64,000 nucleotides of DNA from the NCBI GenBank assembly GCA_902777385.1, contig CACYTP010000001.1, positions 62,001 to 126,000 of the forward strand, read 5' to 3'. Position numbers and translations under genes: made by a program. Below, in pieces: positions 18,701-26,590 of this stretch (position 1 is the stretch's first letter; the number at the start of each line of letters is the position of its first letter). The notes beneath the pieces are model-generated. The model did no database searches. It was not told the origin of the DNA and was given only the letters and a program-made list of their open reading frames with translations. This DNA is from an uncultured bacterium. GTDB taxonomy: Bacteria; Cyanobacteriota; Vampirovibrionia; Gastranaerophilales; Gastranaerophilaceae.

Positions 18701-19073
18701 CTTTACTATCTTGATTGTAAAAATACCAAATAGCCTCTTGCAAAGCCTTTTTATTTACATCTTCATTATCAGCTTGCAGCATTTCAGCTTTATTGTTAGG
18801 TGCTTTAAATTCAAATATAACCTGTGTTTTGTTATCTTTTTTAACCGATAAATCAACACGATTTTCATTGAGCAAAGTAGTATAATTTTTTAGTAAATGC
18901 TTGTTAAAAACACCTTTTAACAATTCTTCATTAGTTTTATCCACAGTTTCTAATTCTGCAAAAAAATCACGCAAATTTTTCAGAAAAGAATTAAAATCTT
19001 TTTCGTCAATATTTTTGCTTTTGTATGCTTTATTATAAGACCCTAGAAAATTATAAAACCTTGACTTCGCCAC
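15741..19073 (-). CDS. type IIG-like restriction-modification protein (Eco57I family)
   Basis: 1,110 aa. The N-terminus holds a PD-(D/E)xK-type nuclease pattern (Asp74, then EFK at 88-90 in VDLSVKK...VIFEFKAP). The N6-adenine methyltransferase core has GSFFTPAYITEYM, motif I DPAVGSGHF (about 518-526), VDINPNSVQI and motif IV NPPY (about 766-769). The C-terminal third is a target-recognition region ending in IDDIVCKLYGLTDEE. Such fused enzymes cut and methylate DNA. Start placed at GTG 19073, 7 bases after AGGAGA; a TTG at 19079 is the alternative. First gene of the operon with DUF4062 and TIR-like proteins. Confidence 0.9.
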   Translation of the reverse strand: MAKSRFYNFLGSYNKAYKSKNIDEKDFNSFLKNLRDFFAELETVDKTNEELLKGVFNKHLLKNYTTLLNENRVDLSVKKDNKTQVIFEFKAPNNKAEMLQADNEDVNKKALQEAIWYFYNQDSKEISYNIKNVVITDTEHLFFFNPKQFCNKDLERICLQFRNNQVAYTDTKTLYDQIGAKIKEKCISFDYAEFNLIQYKAKILNNSLNDNDLRQLKYLYKALHPDFLLREFSPKDSNELNSKFYNELLYILGLKEEGKNQKKIVASDTKGTLRDRISYDLNCNRFDDVINLIIVWLNRLLFLKLFESQLISFNDNNKTYAFLNFEKIPTFAKLNRLFFNVLGKPLDQRDEHEIPYLNSSLFERSELESKYGNISNIDSEITLPLCKGSILSKVKNYPQNPTLLKYLLDFLEAYSFSSNITENDDKKDIINSSVLGLIFEKLNGYKDGSFFTPAYITEYMAETSINNIVLQKFNNAFGEEKAPCNTIEDLKSLISYDVHIKKRRDFYNEIIDSLKICDPAVGSGHFLVSVLNYIVALKSELGLLPVRNKVEIQNDSLVIYEQDGETQFEYKRNNQESLTVQKAIFDEKRKIIENCLFGVDINPNSVQICCLRLWIELLKNTYYIGNTDEMQILPNIDINIKCGNSLTSNIKFEVGKSIPSSLGKKITEEVNKYKQLVKEYKDSSDKEKKNEINNKIIAIYKRLEQGCAVQLQLVEDESIKYNLEKANAIAKAKFNTMHGSLEWAISFPEILDGNGIFQGFDLIIGNPPYGVKLENQEKEFYKNNYNCSKSIKGKQKGSTNTYVVFIERGLQLLKEHSNLFYIVPMSITSSDECVPIQNIMEQTSEKIKISSYQERPTQIFDSACLRVSIIELYNTIKYNPNKAKFICNSIENTKLQRKRKTDNPNEMMKSLKFINSKDFNLHGRYAKIGEKIDLSILEKIFKNKKLESYCNDNGKPIYYRTTGGRYFKIITNHSTGSTQETPIFLDEKLYSSIGCILSSTLFWYFLQIYTDGLHIKDYEIKNFPIPNLTDDDIKKLEQIYEQYLEDIDKNAITHEAKSYNVATFKEYKIVKSFDYIRQIDDIVCKLYGLTDEETNYIKNYEIEYRLREEE

Positions 19074-19216
19074 ACTCAATTCTCCTATGATTTGAGTTGA
19101 TTATATCATGAAATAAAGTGTTATGTGGCTACAGATTATATTTTTCTTTCGATTCTTTTATTTTTTTAGCAAATAGTGGGCTGTCATGGATTTTTGGAAT
19201 TCATAATTTAACTCTG

Positions 19217-19225
19217 TGTTATAAT
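19217..19225 (+). promoter_or_regulatory. extended -10 promoter
   Basis: TGTTATAAT with a perfect TATAAT at 19220-19225, in the context AACTCTGTGTTATAAT, nearly the same as at 9406-9421. It lies 58 bases before the plus-strand gene at 19283. A 6-bp palindrome AGTCAA.TTGACT follows at 19233-19245 and could be an operator. Confidence 0.55.
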
Positions 19226-19282
19226 AATCTAAAGTCAAATTGACTTTTTTGTATCAAGTCAACATATATCGGAAATTTAAAT

Positions 19283-20014
19283 ATGAAAAATATTGTTATT
19301 TTTATTATGGTTTTAATCTTTTCTGCACAAAATGCTACATTTGCATATACAAATGATTTTATCGGCAGGTGGACAGAAAAAATATCCGAGCATGTTGTTG
19401 CTACACCGAATAGTTTGAATGCAGGTAATAATTTGAAGGATAAATATAACCTTAAAAAAGATTATTTTGACTATTCTATTGTATTAGAGGAATTTCCAAA
19501 AGATTACTATTATACAACCGTAAAAATTAACAAATCCAAAGAACGCATTTTAATTATTACAGATGAGGTAAATGTAAATAACAATTCTAACCACGGTTTA
19601 TTTTATTATTTTGCAAAAAATGGTTTTGTCTATCCGTTGGGACTTATTGAAAGCAAAACACCTTTTGCTCAATCAAAAAATTATCTTTATTATAATGACG
19701 GAAATAAAGATATAAAATTCTATATGTCGGATAAGAGTTTATCAATAATTAAATCCAAAATAACAAAGTCTGACAAAACTGTAGAGAATATTGAATTTGT
19801 AACAATTGAAAGTGCAGACAAATTCGCAGGTGATTTTGGAGAACCGGCCGGCGATGATGTAATTCGGACAAGTATCGATGGATTTTATTTTGAATACCAT
19901 AAACCTCAATACAAAAGAAAGTACATCAAAACTCTTATGGAAGAATGTATAAATGACGAAGTAAAAACACAAGTTCAGATGTATTGTTGTATGGTTAAAA
20001 AATTACACCCTTAA
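19283..20014 (+). CDS. exported hypothetical protein, 243 aa
   Basis: Signal peptide MKNIVIFIMVLIFSAQNATFA, then a mature domain of about 220 residues rich in Lys, Asp and Tyr with alternating beta-like segments (YDYTTVKINKSK-type). No domain recognised. Divergent from the restriction operon; the promoter at 19217-19225 probably drives it. Function unknown. Confidence 0.7.
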   Translation: MKNIVIFIMVLIFSAQNATFAYTNDFIGRWTEKISEHVVATPNSLNAGNNLKDKYNLKKDYFDYSIVLEEFPKDYYYTTVKINKSKERILIITDEVNVNNNSNHGLFYYFAKNGFVYPLGLIESKTPFAQSKNYLYYNDGNKDIKFYMSDKSLSIIKSKITKSDKTVENIEFVTIESADKFAGDFGEPAGDDVIRTSIDGFYFEYHKPQYKRKYIKTLMEECINDEVKTQVQMYCCMVKKLHP

Positions 20015-20500
20015 ATAAAATGGAAAAAGTGGAAAGAAACAGACAGTCTGCAATTTTGCAATCTGCACTACTTTCTACAGCAATTTTTCAAAAACTTCCG
20101 CCTAAATATGTCAGCATAAGGCAGACAAGTTCACTGGGGTTTATTTGGGACATTTGAATTGTAATTAATTAGCCTGTGTTAGCGGACACGTTGGGGTAAT
20201 AGCGATTTTTTACGAATTGACTCAAATGTGACGAAACTGCTCTTTTTGTCCACTTTCTGTCACCCAAAAGTCCGGTATAAAACCGAACAAATCGCCAAAA
20301 TTCAAACACACTCTATATCATAGCTATGACACGTTCAGGACAAAAAAGTCCATTTTGAAATTTCAAATTTTCAAGTCGGAAACAAGCCGGAAGTGTTTAT
20401 GTCATTTGAATAGCGGTAAATTTTCCACTAAAAAACATTACAAAATAACTAAAAACCACTATAAAATCTAACGGTTTCAGTCAAGTTTTTCCTTAATATT
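20015..20500. other. 486-bp intergenic region without a gene
   Basis: No coding frame convinces here. It is less AT-rich than its neighbours and holds several short repeats: GGTATAAAACC-type hairpin near 20271, and a TTGGGGTA motif at 20191-20198 that reappears inverted at 26170-26177. It may contain one end of the transposable element whose genes lie to the right. Confidence 0.4.
20183..20198. repeat. candidate left end repeat of the transposon
   Basis: TTAGCGGACACGTTGGGGTA (20179-20198) matches the reverse complement of 26170-26191 (TTAACGGATAAACATTGGGGTA written inward) with two substitutions-plus-gap differences in the middle. The pair encloses the HNH, Fic and transposition genes. Mu/Tn552-type elements carry transposase sites at both ends. 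No target duplication could be fixed by eye. Confidence 0.35.
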
Positions 20501-21328
20501 TTAATCTACATACCCAAATTCTGTTGCAATTTTCTTAAATTCTTCTCTTAATTCATTCCACTTCTTTTGAGCACTTAAATCATTAGGATTATTTTTAACA
20601 TACAATTCTAAATATTTTAAATTGATCTGTTTTATTAATAAAATTGTTTGTCTTGGAACATTTGAACCTCCAATATGTAGCATCTCCCAAAAAGGATGAT
20701 CAAATGGATTTTCATAATATGGAATATTTTCGATTGGAGATAAATCAACGTCATGCTGTTTAAGATATTCTGTAAGGTTATTCCAAAGGTTGTCTGTAAA
20801 TTCTCCTAATTCAGAGAGCATCCGCGAAAGAGTTGTAATATTTTCAATAATAGAATTAGTTAATTCCATGTAATCTTTGCTAACGTCAACTGGCATCCTA
20901 AATTCTTCAGGTGCTGTATGTTTGTACTTATTTAAAAAATCTATATTTTGCCAATAATCATTTATTTGCAGCATAATTGATTTTAATGTTTCTTCATTAA
21001 TATTAAAAGATTCATTTGTAAATTTTTCTTCGTGTAATCTTTTCATTTCTTTTAACTTACTAACAGGAAATTCATTTACATTATTTGTTTCAACATGATG
21101 TTCATGACATAATAAAATTAAATTGGAATAATCTCGTCTGTCTTCATCGCTTTGATTTGGATTATATCTTTCCCCGCCGATTTCGGCAGCTTCAATATGG
21201 CAAACTTCTCCTATGAGTTGGTTCTTCTCATTGATTATAAGATGATTACAACCAGGAAATGAACATTGGTTTCCTGATTTTGCAAATAGTGCACGTAATG
21301 TATTTAATTTAGGAGTTAATCTTGTCAT
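20501..21328 (-). CDS. HNH endonuclease-domain protein
   Basis: 275 aa. The first 90 residues are an HNH nuclease with a Cys-pair (CSFPGC), GEVCHIEAA with the catalytic-type His, and NLILLCHEHHVETN. Such HNH modules are common in restriction and other defence genes. The rest is helical with no recognised domain. ATG 21328 lies 18 bases after the Fic gene stop, so the two are probably co-transcribed from the promoter before Fic. Specific target unknown. Confidence 0.82.
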   Translation of the reverse strand: MTRLTPKLNTLRALFAKSGNQCSFPGCNHLIINEKNQLIGEVCHIEAAEIGGERYNPNQSDEDRRDYSNLILLCHEHHVETNNVNEFPVSKLKEMKRLHEEKFTNESFNINEETLKSIMLQINDYWQNIDFLNKYKHTAPEEFRMPVDVSKDYMELTNSIIENITTLSRMLSELGEFTDNLWNNLTEYLKQHDVDLSPIENIPYYENPFDHPFWEMLHIGGSNVPRQTILLIKQINLKYLELYVKNNPNDLSAQKKWNELREEFKKIATEFGYVD

Positions 21329-21346
21329 ATCAGCCCTTTTAAATAA

Positions 21347-22408
21347 TTAGTTTTTCGTATACCAAGCACCGCGGGTTTTGCCGTGTTTTGTAAGATAATT
21401 ATTTTCAACCAAACTTGATAAATGCTTTTTGATTGTATTTATATTTGTTCCGGTTAATTCTGATAATTCGGAAATTGTTGCTCTGTCTTTTGTTTCAAAT
21501 ACTTCCATTATTTTTGCCGAAACCTCCGGTAAATCCAAATTTGCTTGAACTGAAGTATTAGCGTGTTCAATTTTATATTCAAGTCTGATTTTTTGCTTTT
21601 GCAATGTCTTCAGGAAAAACATCAACCAAGGCTCATAATCAGGATCTTTTAAACCATTTAATGTTGTTTGAGTTTGTCTTAATGCTCTGTAATATCCCTC
21701 TTTGTTGTCCTCAATTATTGATTCTGTTGAGCTATAAGGGACATAAGCATAACCTGATTTTAATAACAAAAGGTTTGTTAATGCTCTTGATAATCTACCA
21801 TTCCCATCTTGGAACGGGTGAATTGTAAGAAAATTAACAACAAAAATTCCGATAACAATCAGCGGATGATAATATCTATCCGACAAATTCTTGTTAGTCC
21901 AATCTACAAGTTCATGCATTTTTAAAGGTGTTTCAAACGGAGTCGCAGTCTCAAAAACAACACCAAGTTCTTTACCTTCGCTATCATATGCAGCAACGGC
22001 ATTAGAAACCTTTTTATATTCGCCCTTGTGCTTTTCATCTTTTGAGGAATATTCAAGCAAAATCTTATGTAATTGTTTTATATAATTTTCTGATAACGGA
22101 ATAACTTCCCAATCCTCAAAAATTGTATCAGCGAGCTTGGCATAGCCTGCAACCTCTTCTTCATCACGATTTGCAAAAGATTGTTTTTTTATTCGGGATA
22201 ATAATTCTTCTACCTGTTTATCGGAAAGTTTATTTCCTTCAATACGATTTGAAGAACCAACACTTTCAATAGTTGCAACTTTTTTTAATGCTCTTAATTT
22301 TTCAGGAGCCATTTTCCCTAATAACTTCCAGGAACCTTTGAACTCATCAATCTCAGAGATTATTGAAAGCATTTGGTTATTTATTTTAATATCAATATTT
22401 TCTAACAT
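21347..22408 (-). CDS. Fic-domain AMP-transferase-like protein with C-terminal wHTH
   Basis: 353 aa. The Fic active-site motif HPFQDGNGRLSR (197-208) is intact. The N-terminal domain carries an inhibitory-helix motif SNRIEG (53-58; pattern [ST]xxxE[GN]), so it is a self-inhibited class II Fic. The last 70 residues form a winged helix (DRATISELSELTGTNINTIKKHL). Class II Fic proteins modify proteins with AMP; the wHTH suggests DNA binding. Start at ATG 22408; three 10-bp repeats lie directly upstream and suggest autoregulation. Confidence 0.88.
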   Translation of the reverse strand: MLENIDIKINNQMLSIISEIDEFKGSWKLLGKMAPEKLRALKKVATIESVGSSNRIEGNKLSDKQVEELLSRIKKQSFANRDEEEVAGYAKLADTIFEDWEVIPLSENYIKQLHKILLEYSSKDEKHKGEYKKVSNAVAAYDSEGKELGVVFETATPFETPLKMHELVDWTNKNLSDRYYHPLIVIGIFVVNFLTIHPFQDGNGRLSRALTNLLLLKSGYAYVPYSSTESIIEDNKEGYYRALRQTQTTLNGLKDPDYEPWLMFFLKTLQKQKIRLEYKIEHANTSVQANLDLPEVSAKIMEVFETKDRATISELSELTGTNINTIKKHLSSLVENNYLTKHGKTRGAWYTKN

Positions 22409-22412
22409 ATTT

Positions 22413-22442
22413 ATACCCAATTAGACCTAATATGACCTAATA
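22413..22442 (-). promoter_or_regulatory. three 10-bp direct repeats before the Fic gene (operator)
   Basis: Reading the minus strand: ATTAGGTCAT, ATTAGGTCTA, ATTGGGTATA in exact 10-bp phase (one helical turn), ending four bases before the ATG. Spacing of one turn puts all copies on one face of the DNA, as expected for cooperative binding of a repressor, perhaps the Fic protein's own winged helix. Confidence 0.6.
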
Positions 22443-22457
22443 ATATATTATTTTTAT

Positions 22458-23243
22458 CTAATTGTCAAGATTGCTAAACCTTAAATCGTCAAACATATAA
22501 TTGATTAATCCAAGTTTCTGTTTTACTTTATAAAAATCTTTCCGTATTTTGCGTTTTAATGATTTCTTTTGTTGTTCACTACCTGTTAAAATGGTGTTCA
22601 ATGGCTGTTTTAAAGTGATTGATTTTTGAACAATTGGAATCATATATGGATATTTCTTTTTAATGATTCTAAAAAGTTGCACCAATTGTTCCGGAGTCAA
22701 AATTTGTATCTGTCTCCTTGGTATATCAGCAATTCTTTTTACTTCAAAAACACAAGTTTTATCGATATAACCCTCATTTTGAAAATGTTTTATTATTTGA
22801 TTTAATAAGCATAAAATATTTTTGATTCGGCGCTCGGATTTTTTATTTTCTTGCAAATATTTTCTAAAATTCTCAATATCCAGACTTGTTATCTCTTTAA
22901 GCTTAAACTTTTTAAAATATGGAATAATTTGTGCGTAGACAAAAGTTTTATAAGTTTGAAATGATGTTTCTGTCATAGTTTTCTGTTTTATTTCTAAAAA
23001 CATTTCACAAGCGGCAACAACTGTAATGTCCGAATTTTCACTTGGGATATTTTTATCAATAATTTTAAATTTATCTTCAACTTTTACTGTTTCAATGTAT
23101 TCAAATTTATCCCCACAGAATTTTATATTTTTCGATTTTTCCAGAAATTTTTCTGCGTTTTCAGCATCTATTTCACAAAACATAACAATATCTTCAAGAG
23201 TAAATGTCCTTAATCTTTTTGCTACCTTTAAAATTTTATCCAC
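22458..23243 (-). CDS. core-binding (SAM-like) domain protein of transposon
   Basis: 261 aa. Residues 80-190 look like the N-terminal SAM-like, core-binding domain of tyrosine recombinases (VVAACEMFLEIKQKTMTETSF..., YFKKFKLKEITSLDIENFRKYL). The catalytic domain with its R-H-R-Y residues is missing; only about 60 basic residues follow. GTG start at 23243 overlaps the ATPase stop by 8 bases, with GGAGG ahead. It is the third gene of the transposition module and may help target choice; this is inferred. Confidence 0.6.
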   Translation of the reverse strand: MDKILKVAKRLRTFTLEDIVMFCEIDAENAEKFLEKSKNIKFCGDKFEYIETVKVEDKFKIIDKNIPSENSDITVVAACEMFLEIKQKTMTETSFQTYKTFVYAQIIPYFKKFKLKEITSLDIENFRKYLQENKKSERRIKNILCLLNQIIKHFQNEGYIDKTCVFEVKRIADIPRRQIQILTPEQLVQLFRIIKKKYPYMIPIVQKSITLKQPLNTILTGSEQQKKSLKRKIRKDFYKVKQKLGLINYMFDDLRFSNLDN

Positions 23244-23922
23244 CGAGTACCTCCTGAGTTATATTTTCATTAATTTGTGTTAATCCGTTTGCCTGAGCTA
23301 CTTTTTCAAATGCATCAATTGTGTTTACAATTTGCCTGAAACTTTTGGCTTTGTTGTGGATCAAATGCACCGATTCTTTTGTAATTTCAACCTCAGATAT
23401 TTCTTCTACAATTTGCTTAATATCAGAATATTCAAATTCTCTAAATTTGTATATTTCAGAAATCCTGTCAAACAGGTGCATATGCTTTTTGAGCTTGTGC
23501 TTCGCAAGCGGCATTCCGACTAAAATTATCGGAACACCTGTTTCATCATGTAAATCTCTCAATGTTTCTATTGTCCTGAAATCTGCCAGCAGATAATCAA
23601 TTTCGTCGACTATAATTATTTGCGGATTAGTTTTTAAAATATTAACACATTGCCTGAAAATATCTGCAGTATAAAATCTTGGTATCTCATCAAGTTCTTT
23701 TGCTATTTCTTCTAATAGCCACTTCGGACTCATTGAATTTGTTGCTCTGATATAAATTGCATCATACTGTATTGAAAGATAAAGTGCCGTTTTTGTTTTA
23801 CCAAGTCCGGCATTACCATAAACCAAGCCGATTTTTGTAATATTCTCCGGTTTATTTTTCAGGTTATGAATTAGGTTAATAAAACCTTTTACGTTCTTCG
23901 TTTTAACAAATATCGGTTTCAT
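23236..23922 (-). CDS. AAA ATPase of transposon (MuB/TniB type)
   Basis: 228 aa. Walker A GNAGLGKTKTAL and Walker B IIIVDEIDYLL are intact, followed by the sensor-like IILVGMP. MuB/TniB/TnsC-type ATPases bind target DNA and activate the transposase. Start at ATG 23922 follows AAAGGAGTTTAAAGAAT and overlaps the transposase 3' end by 20 bases. Confidence 0.85.
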   Translation of the reverse strand: MKPIFVKTKNVKGFINLIHNLKNKPENITKIGLVYGNAGLGKTKTALYLSIQYDAIYIRATNSMSPKWLLEEIAKELDEIPRFYTADIFRQCVNILKTNPQIIIVDEIDYLLADFRTIETLRDLHDETGVPIILVGMPLAKHKLKKHMHLFDRISEIYKFREFEYSDIKQIVEEISEVEITKESVHLIHNKAKSFRQIVNTIDAFEKVAQANGLTQINENITQEVLGG

Positions 23923-25885
23923 ATTCTTTAAACTCCTTTGATTTTTTGTACCCTGTAAGCCAAACCCTGTCTTCATTACAAATGCAACCGTGCTCCATCA
24001 GGTATTCATATCTTTCTCTGCTTGTTTTGAATAGTGGCTTAACCGCAGGGTTATATTTTTCCGAATTTTCATTTTTAATTTCTATCTTGGGAATAATTAG
24101 TGAGGGTAAAATCTCTTCCTCTTCTTTTTCGATTTCACACTCCAAAATTTTCAAATCTTCAACATTCAAAAACTCTTTACAAGCCTTTATTGTTTTGTTT
24201 TTAAGCTGTTTTTGCTTTTGGATTTTTTGTTTGTAATCCTCAATATCCTTAACTTCACCTGTGTAATATGCAAGCGGATGTGTTAGGGTAATCCTGTCTG
24301 CTCGACATAAAAATTTTCCGGTAATTGTATAAACATTGATATAGCTCAAATCAAACAGACTGTATTTTATTATTACTTTCTGCCTTAAACCATATAGTGC
24401 GTCATTATAGTAATCTGATTTTAAAAATCTTATTTCCTGACTTGTTATAGTTTTAATTTCCTGTGCAAGCATCAAATCGTCTAACTCTCTTGGGTTTATT
24501 TCTTGTCGTCCAATACTATCAAGCATTTCTTTAATACTTTTTGTTCTATCATTCGGACACGTCAGAGAATTTTTATACTCAAGCCAACTGTTTATCATTT
24601 GAATTGTTTGTTGAATCGTAGGCACAAATTCTTGATGAATTTCTGCGTGGAATTTTTCGTTTCTTCTTAATCTTGCCGGCTTGTTTTCTATATTTGTACC
24701 AATATAACTTGGCAGCAGCTTTTCAAAACTTTCCTGCATTTCCAAGAAAAATCTTTCAATAACTTTTGCTCTGGCGTTATACGGATTTGCAAAAACTGTT
24801 GTTATACCTAGTTTTTCATAAATCCCTTTTAACCCAATTTCGTCAAATTTTGCGCTTCCTATAAAGTATTTACTCCTAAATGCTCTGCCGTTATCTAAAT
24901 ACACAAACTTTGGAATTTTACCTAAATTCAGTATTGCATTACGAAGAGCTGAGGCAATATTTTGCGTATTTTCTTCAATCATTATTTCATAGCCAACTAA
25001 AGCTGTTGATTTCCAATCCAAAAATCCGATTAAAGTTGCTCGGCAAGGTTTTCCGGTAAATGGATTTATTACCTGAAAATTTAATCTTTTCCCATCTGCA
25101 ACAAGAACTTCTCCGACTTCAATCTTGGAAATATCCCTTTTAATATGCGGAATAACTTCTTCTTTTAATGCTTTTTCGCCGTCACGCAAAAGTGTCCATT
25201 TGTCAAAATAATTTGATTTATACCAGTTAGCGAATCTTCTGAAAGTCGGTGCGGCAGGGATATATTCGGCACCCTGAGCTTTTAAAACATACTGAGTTAA
25301 AGATATAGCTTTTCCGAGACTGAATTTATTCGGGTGCAAAAGTAATTTCAAAAATATCTGTTTTTCATAATCCGTTAAGCAGGTTCTTGAATAATCTTCA
25401 TAATGATAATTCGGAATCAAAAGTTCATAGTTATTACTGTTTCCTAAAATGCGTTTCCACCTTTGGAGTGTACCAATTGATATTTTTCCGAGTTTTGCAT
25501 AGATCTCAGGATACAAAACTTGTGTGTTATATGCACCTAAAAAATCATTATCAAACTGAGTTTTATTCTGCTGATTTTTGCGTTCATTTTTCCATAGATT
25601 TAATAAATCCAAGCGAGCTAGTGCAATTACTTTCGCTTTATCCGGTTTATGAAAGTCGGTTGGCGAAGGAAGCTGTTTTTCTGTATAAGTTGGAACTATT
25701 TTGGAATAATATTTATCCTGAAGTTCCGGTTCGATACTTGATAACAGAATTTCAAAACTCTTTCCGCCTTTGACGGTTATCTCACGGGTAATGTATTTGC
25801 CTTTTGATAACCTAATAGCACGAGTGCTCACGCCTTTTAGTTCTGCTAATTCTTTGATTGTAATGTATTTTTCTCCGTTCATCAT
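23903..25885 (-). CDS. DDE transposase, Mu/Tn552 (rve) type
   Basis: 660 aa. An N-terminal HTH (ITIKELAELKGVSTRAIR) precedes an rve integrase core with the DDE triad: Asp264 (VLVADGKRLNF), Asp331 (FVYLDNGRAF) and Glu377 (ARAKVIERFF). A Mu-type beta-barrel C-terminal region follows (KSDYYNDALYGLRQKVIIKYSLFDL). It catalyses strand transfer of the element ends. Start at ATG 25885 has CAGGAG nine bases before; a longer frame to 25936 exists. First gene of the three-gene transposition operon. Confidence 0.9.
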   Translation of the reverse strand: MMNGEKYITIKELAELKGVSTRAIRLSKGKYITREITVKGGKSFEILLSSIEPELQDKYYSKIVPTYTEKQLPSPTDFHKPDKAKVIALARLDLLNLWKNERKNQQNKTQFDNDFLGAYNTQVLYPEIYAKLGKISIGTLQRWKRILGNSNNYELLIPNYHYEDYSRTCLTDYEKQIFLKLLLHPNKFSLGKAISLTQYVLKAQGAEYIPAAPTFRRFANWYKSNYFDKWTLLRDGEKALKEEVIPHIKRDISKIEVGEVLVADGKRLNFQVINPFTGKPCRATLIGFLDWKSTALVGYEIMIEENTQNIASALRNAILNLGKIPKFVYLDNGRAFRSKYFIGSAKFDEIGLKGIYEKLGITTVFANPYNARAKVIERFFLEMQESFEKLLPSYIGTNIENKPARLRRNEKFHAEIHQEFVPTIQQTIQMINSWLEYKNSLTCPNDRTKSIKEMLDSIGRQEINPRELDDLMLAQEIKTITSQEIRFLKSDYYNDALYGLRQKVIIKYSLFDLSYINVYTITGKFLCRADRITLTHPLAYYTGEVKDIEDYKQKIQKQKQLKNKTIKACKEFLNVEDLKILECEIEKEEEEILPSLIIPKIEIKNENSEKYNPAVKPLFKTSRERYEYLMEHGCICNEDRVWLTGYKKSKEFKEYETDIC

Positions 25886-26169
25886 CGCTTTTGGCTCCTG
25901 TGGGTATTTCGGCACCATTCGCCTAAGCCGGCTCATTGCCTCAATTATCCTACGCTATCGTAGTGCTTACGCACCGGCTACGCATTTCATTAATCACTCT
26001 AAACTCGGAAGAATGGAACTGTTTCCGACTAGTTTTGTATCATTCGGACACAGCGCGAGTGAGCAGAGGGTGAAAGCCGTAAGGCGGTACCCGTTTAACG
26101 CAAACGAAGCAAGAATAGTCAGAAGTGAATCAAGACTTGATGTTTCTGCAAAACGAGTTAAAATGTGTG

Positions 26170-26187
26170 TACCCCAATGTTTATCCG
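26170..26187. repeat. candidate right end repeat of the transposon
   Basis: TACCCCAATGTTTATCCG is the inverted partner of 20183-20198. It lies 20 bases before the HTH gene at 26207. The DNA from 25937 to here is GC-richer, with short palindromes (CTACGCTATCGTAG, GTGCTTACGCAC). Confidence 0.35.
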
Positions 26188-26206
26188 TTAATTTTAAGGA
26201 GTTTTT

Positions 26207-26482
26207 ATGCGTAAAGAATTAAGAAAACAGATTGAATTGCTTGAACAAAAAATGTCAAAAAGTCCTAATAATGTGAACAATGGCGGAAGTCATTTTTTGT
26301 ACCGCAGGGAAAGAATGATACGTTTCAAAATGCTGCAGAAAAATATTCCGCAAAAAATGCTTGCAAAAAGATTAAACCTAACAGAAAGCTACATTTCAAA
26401 ACTCATCACCGGCGAGCGGTATAACAAAGATTTTGAGAGGTATATTATTCATATTCTAGATGTTAATTATTGCTGTATTTAA
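26207..26482 (+). CDS. XRE-like HTH protein, 91 aa
   Basis: Residues 34-85 form an HTH: RMIRFKMLQKNIPQKMLAKRLNLTESYISKLITGERYN. ATG 26207 has AAGGAG ahead. It is divergent from the transposase gene across about 320 bases, the usual place for a Mu-type repressor, so it may control the element. The family is common enough that it could also be a host regulator. Confidence 0.75.
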   Translation: MRKELRKQIELLEQKMSKSPNNVNNGGSHFLYRRERMIRFKMLQKNIPQKMLAKRLNLTESYISKLITGERYNKDFERYIIHILDVNYCCI

Positions 26483-26590
26483 TATGTTTTTACAAAAATT
26501 AATCCCCAAATATAATAAAAGGTAAATTTCTTTCGATTGCATACAGGCTTAGAAATTCAATATCATTTTAATCTTAATATATGAATAAAA

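Larger units (their letters stand above)
20183..26187. mobile_element. Mu/Tn552-like transposon, proposed limits
   Basis: The certain part is the operon 22458-25885 (transposase, ATPase, core-binding protein). The limits given are those of the inverted TTGGGGTA-containing repeats; within them the HNH and Fic genes would be cargo. If the limits are wrong, HNH and Fic may be resident genes and the HTH gene at 26207 may belong to the element. Confidence 0.45.

Noticed and set aside
24551-26052. 13-bp exact match ATCATTCGGACAC at 24551 and 26040, as transposon end repeats
   Set aside because: One copy lies within the transposase coding sequence; a 13-mer match can occur by chance at this scale.
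25770-26222. Plus-strand open frame of 150 codons over the transposase 5' end and the gap to its right
   Set aside because: It overlaps the start of a confirmed DDE transposase on the other strand and has no ribosome site; likely a shadow frame.
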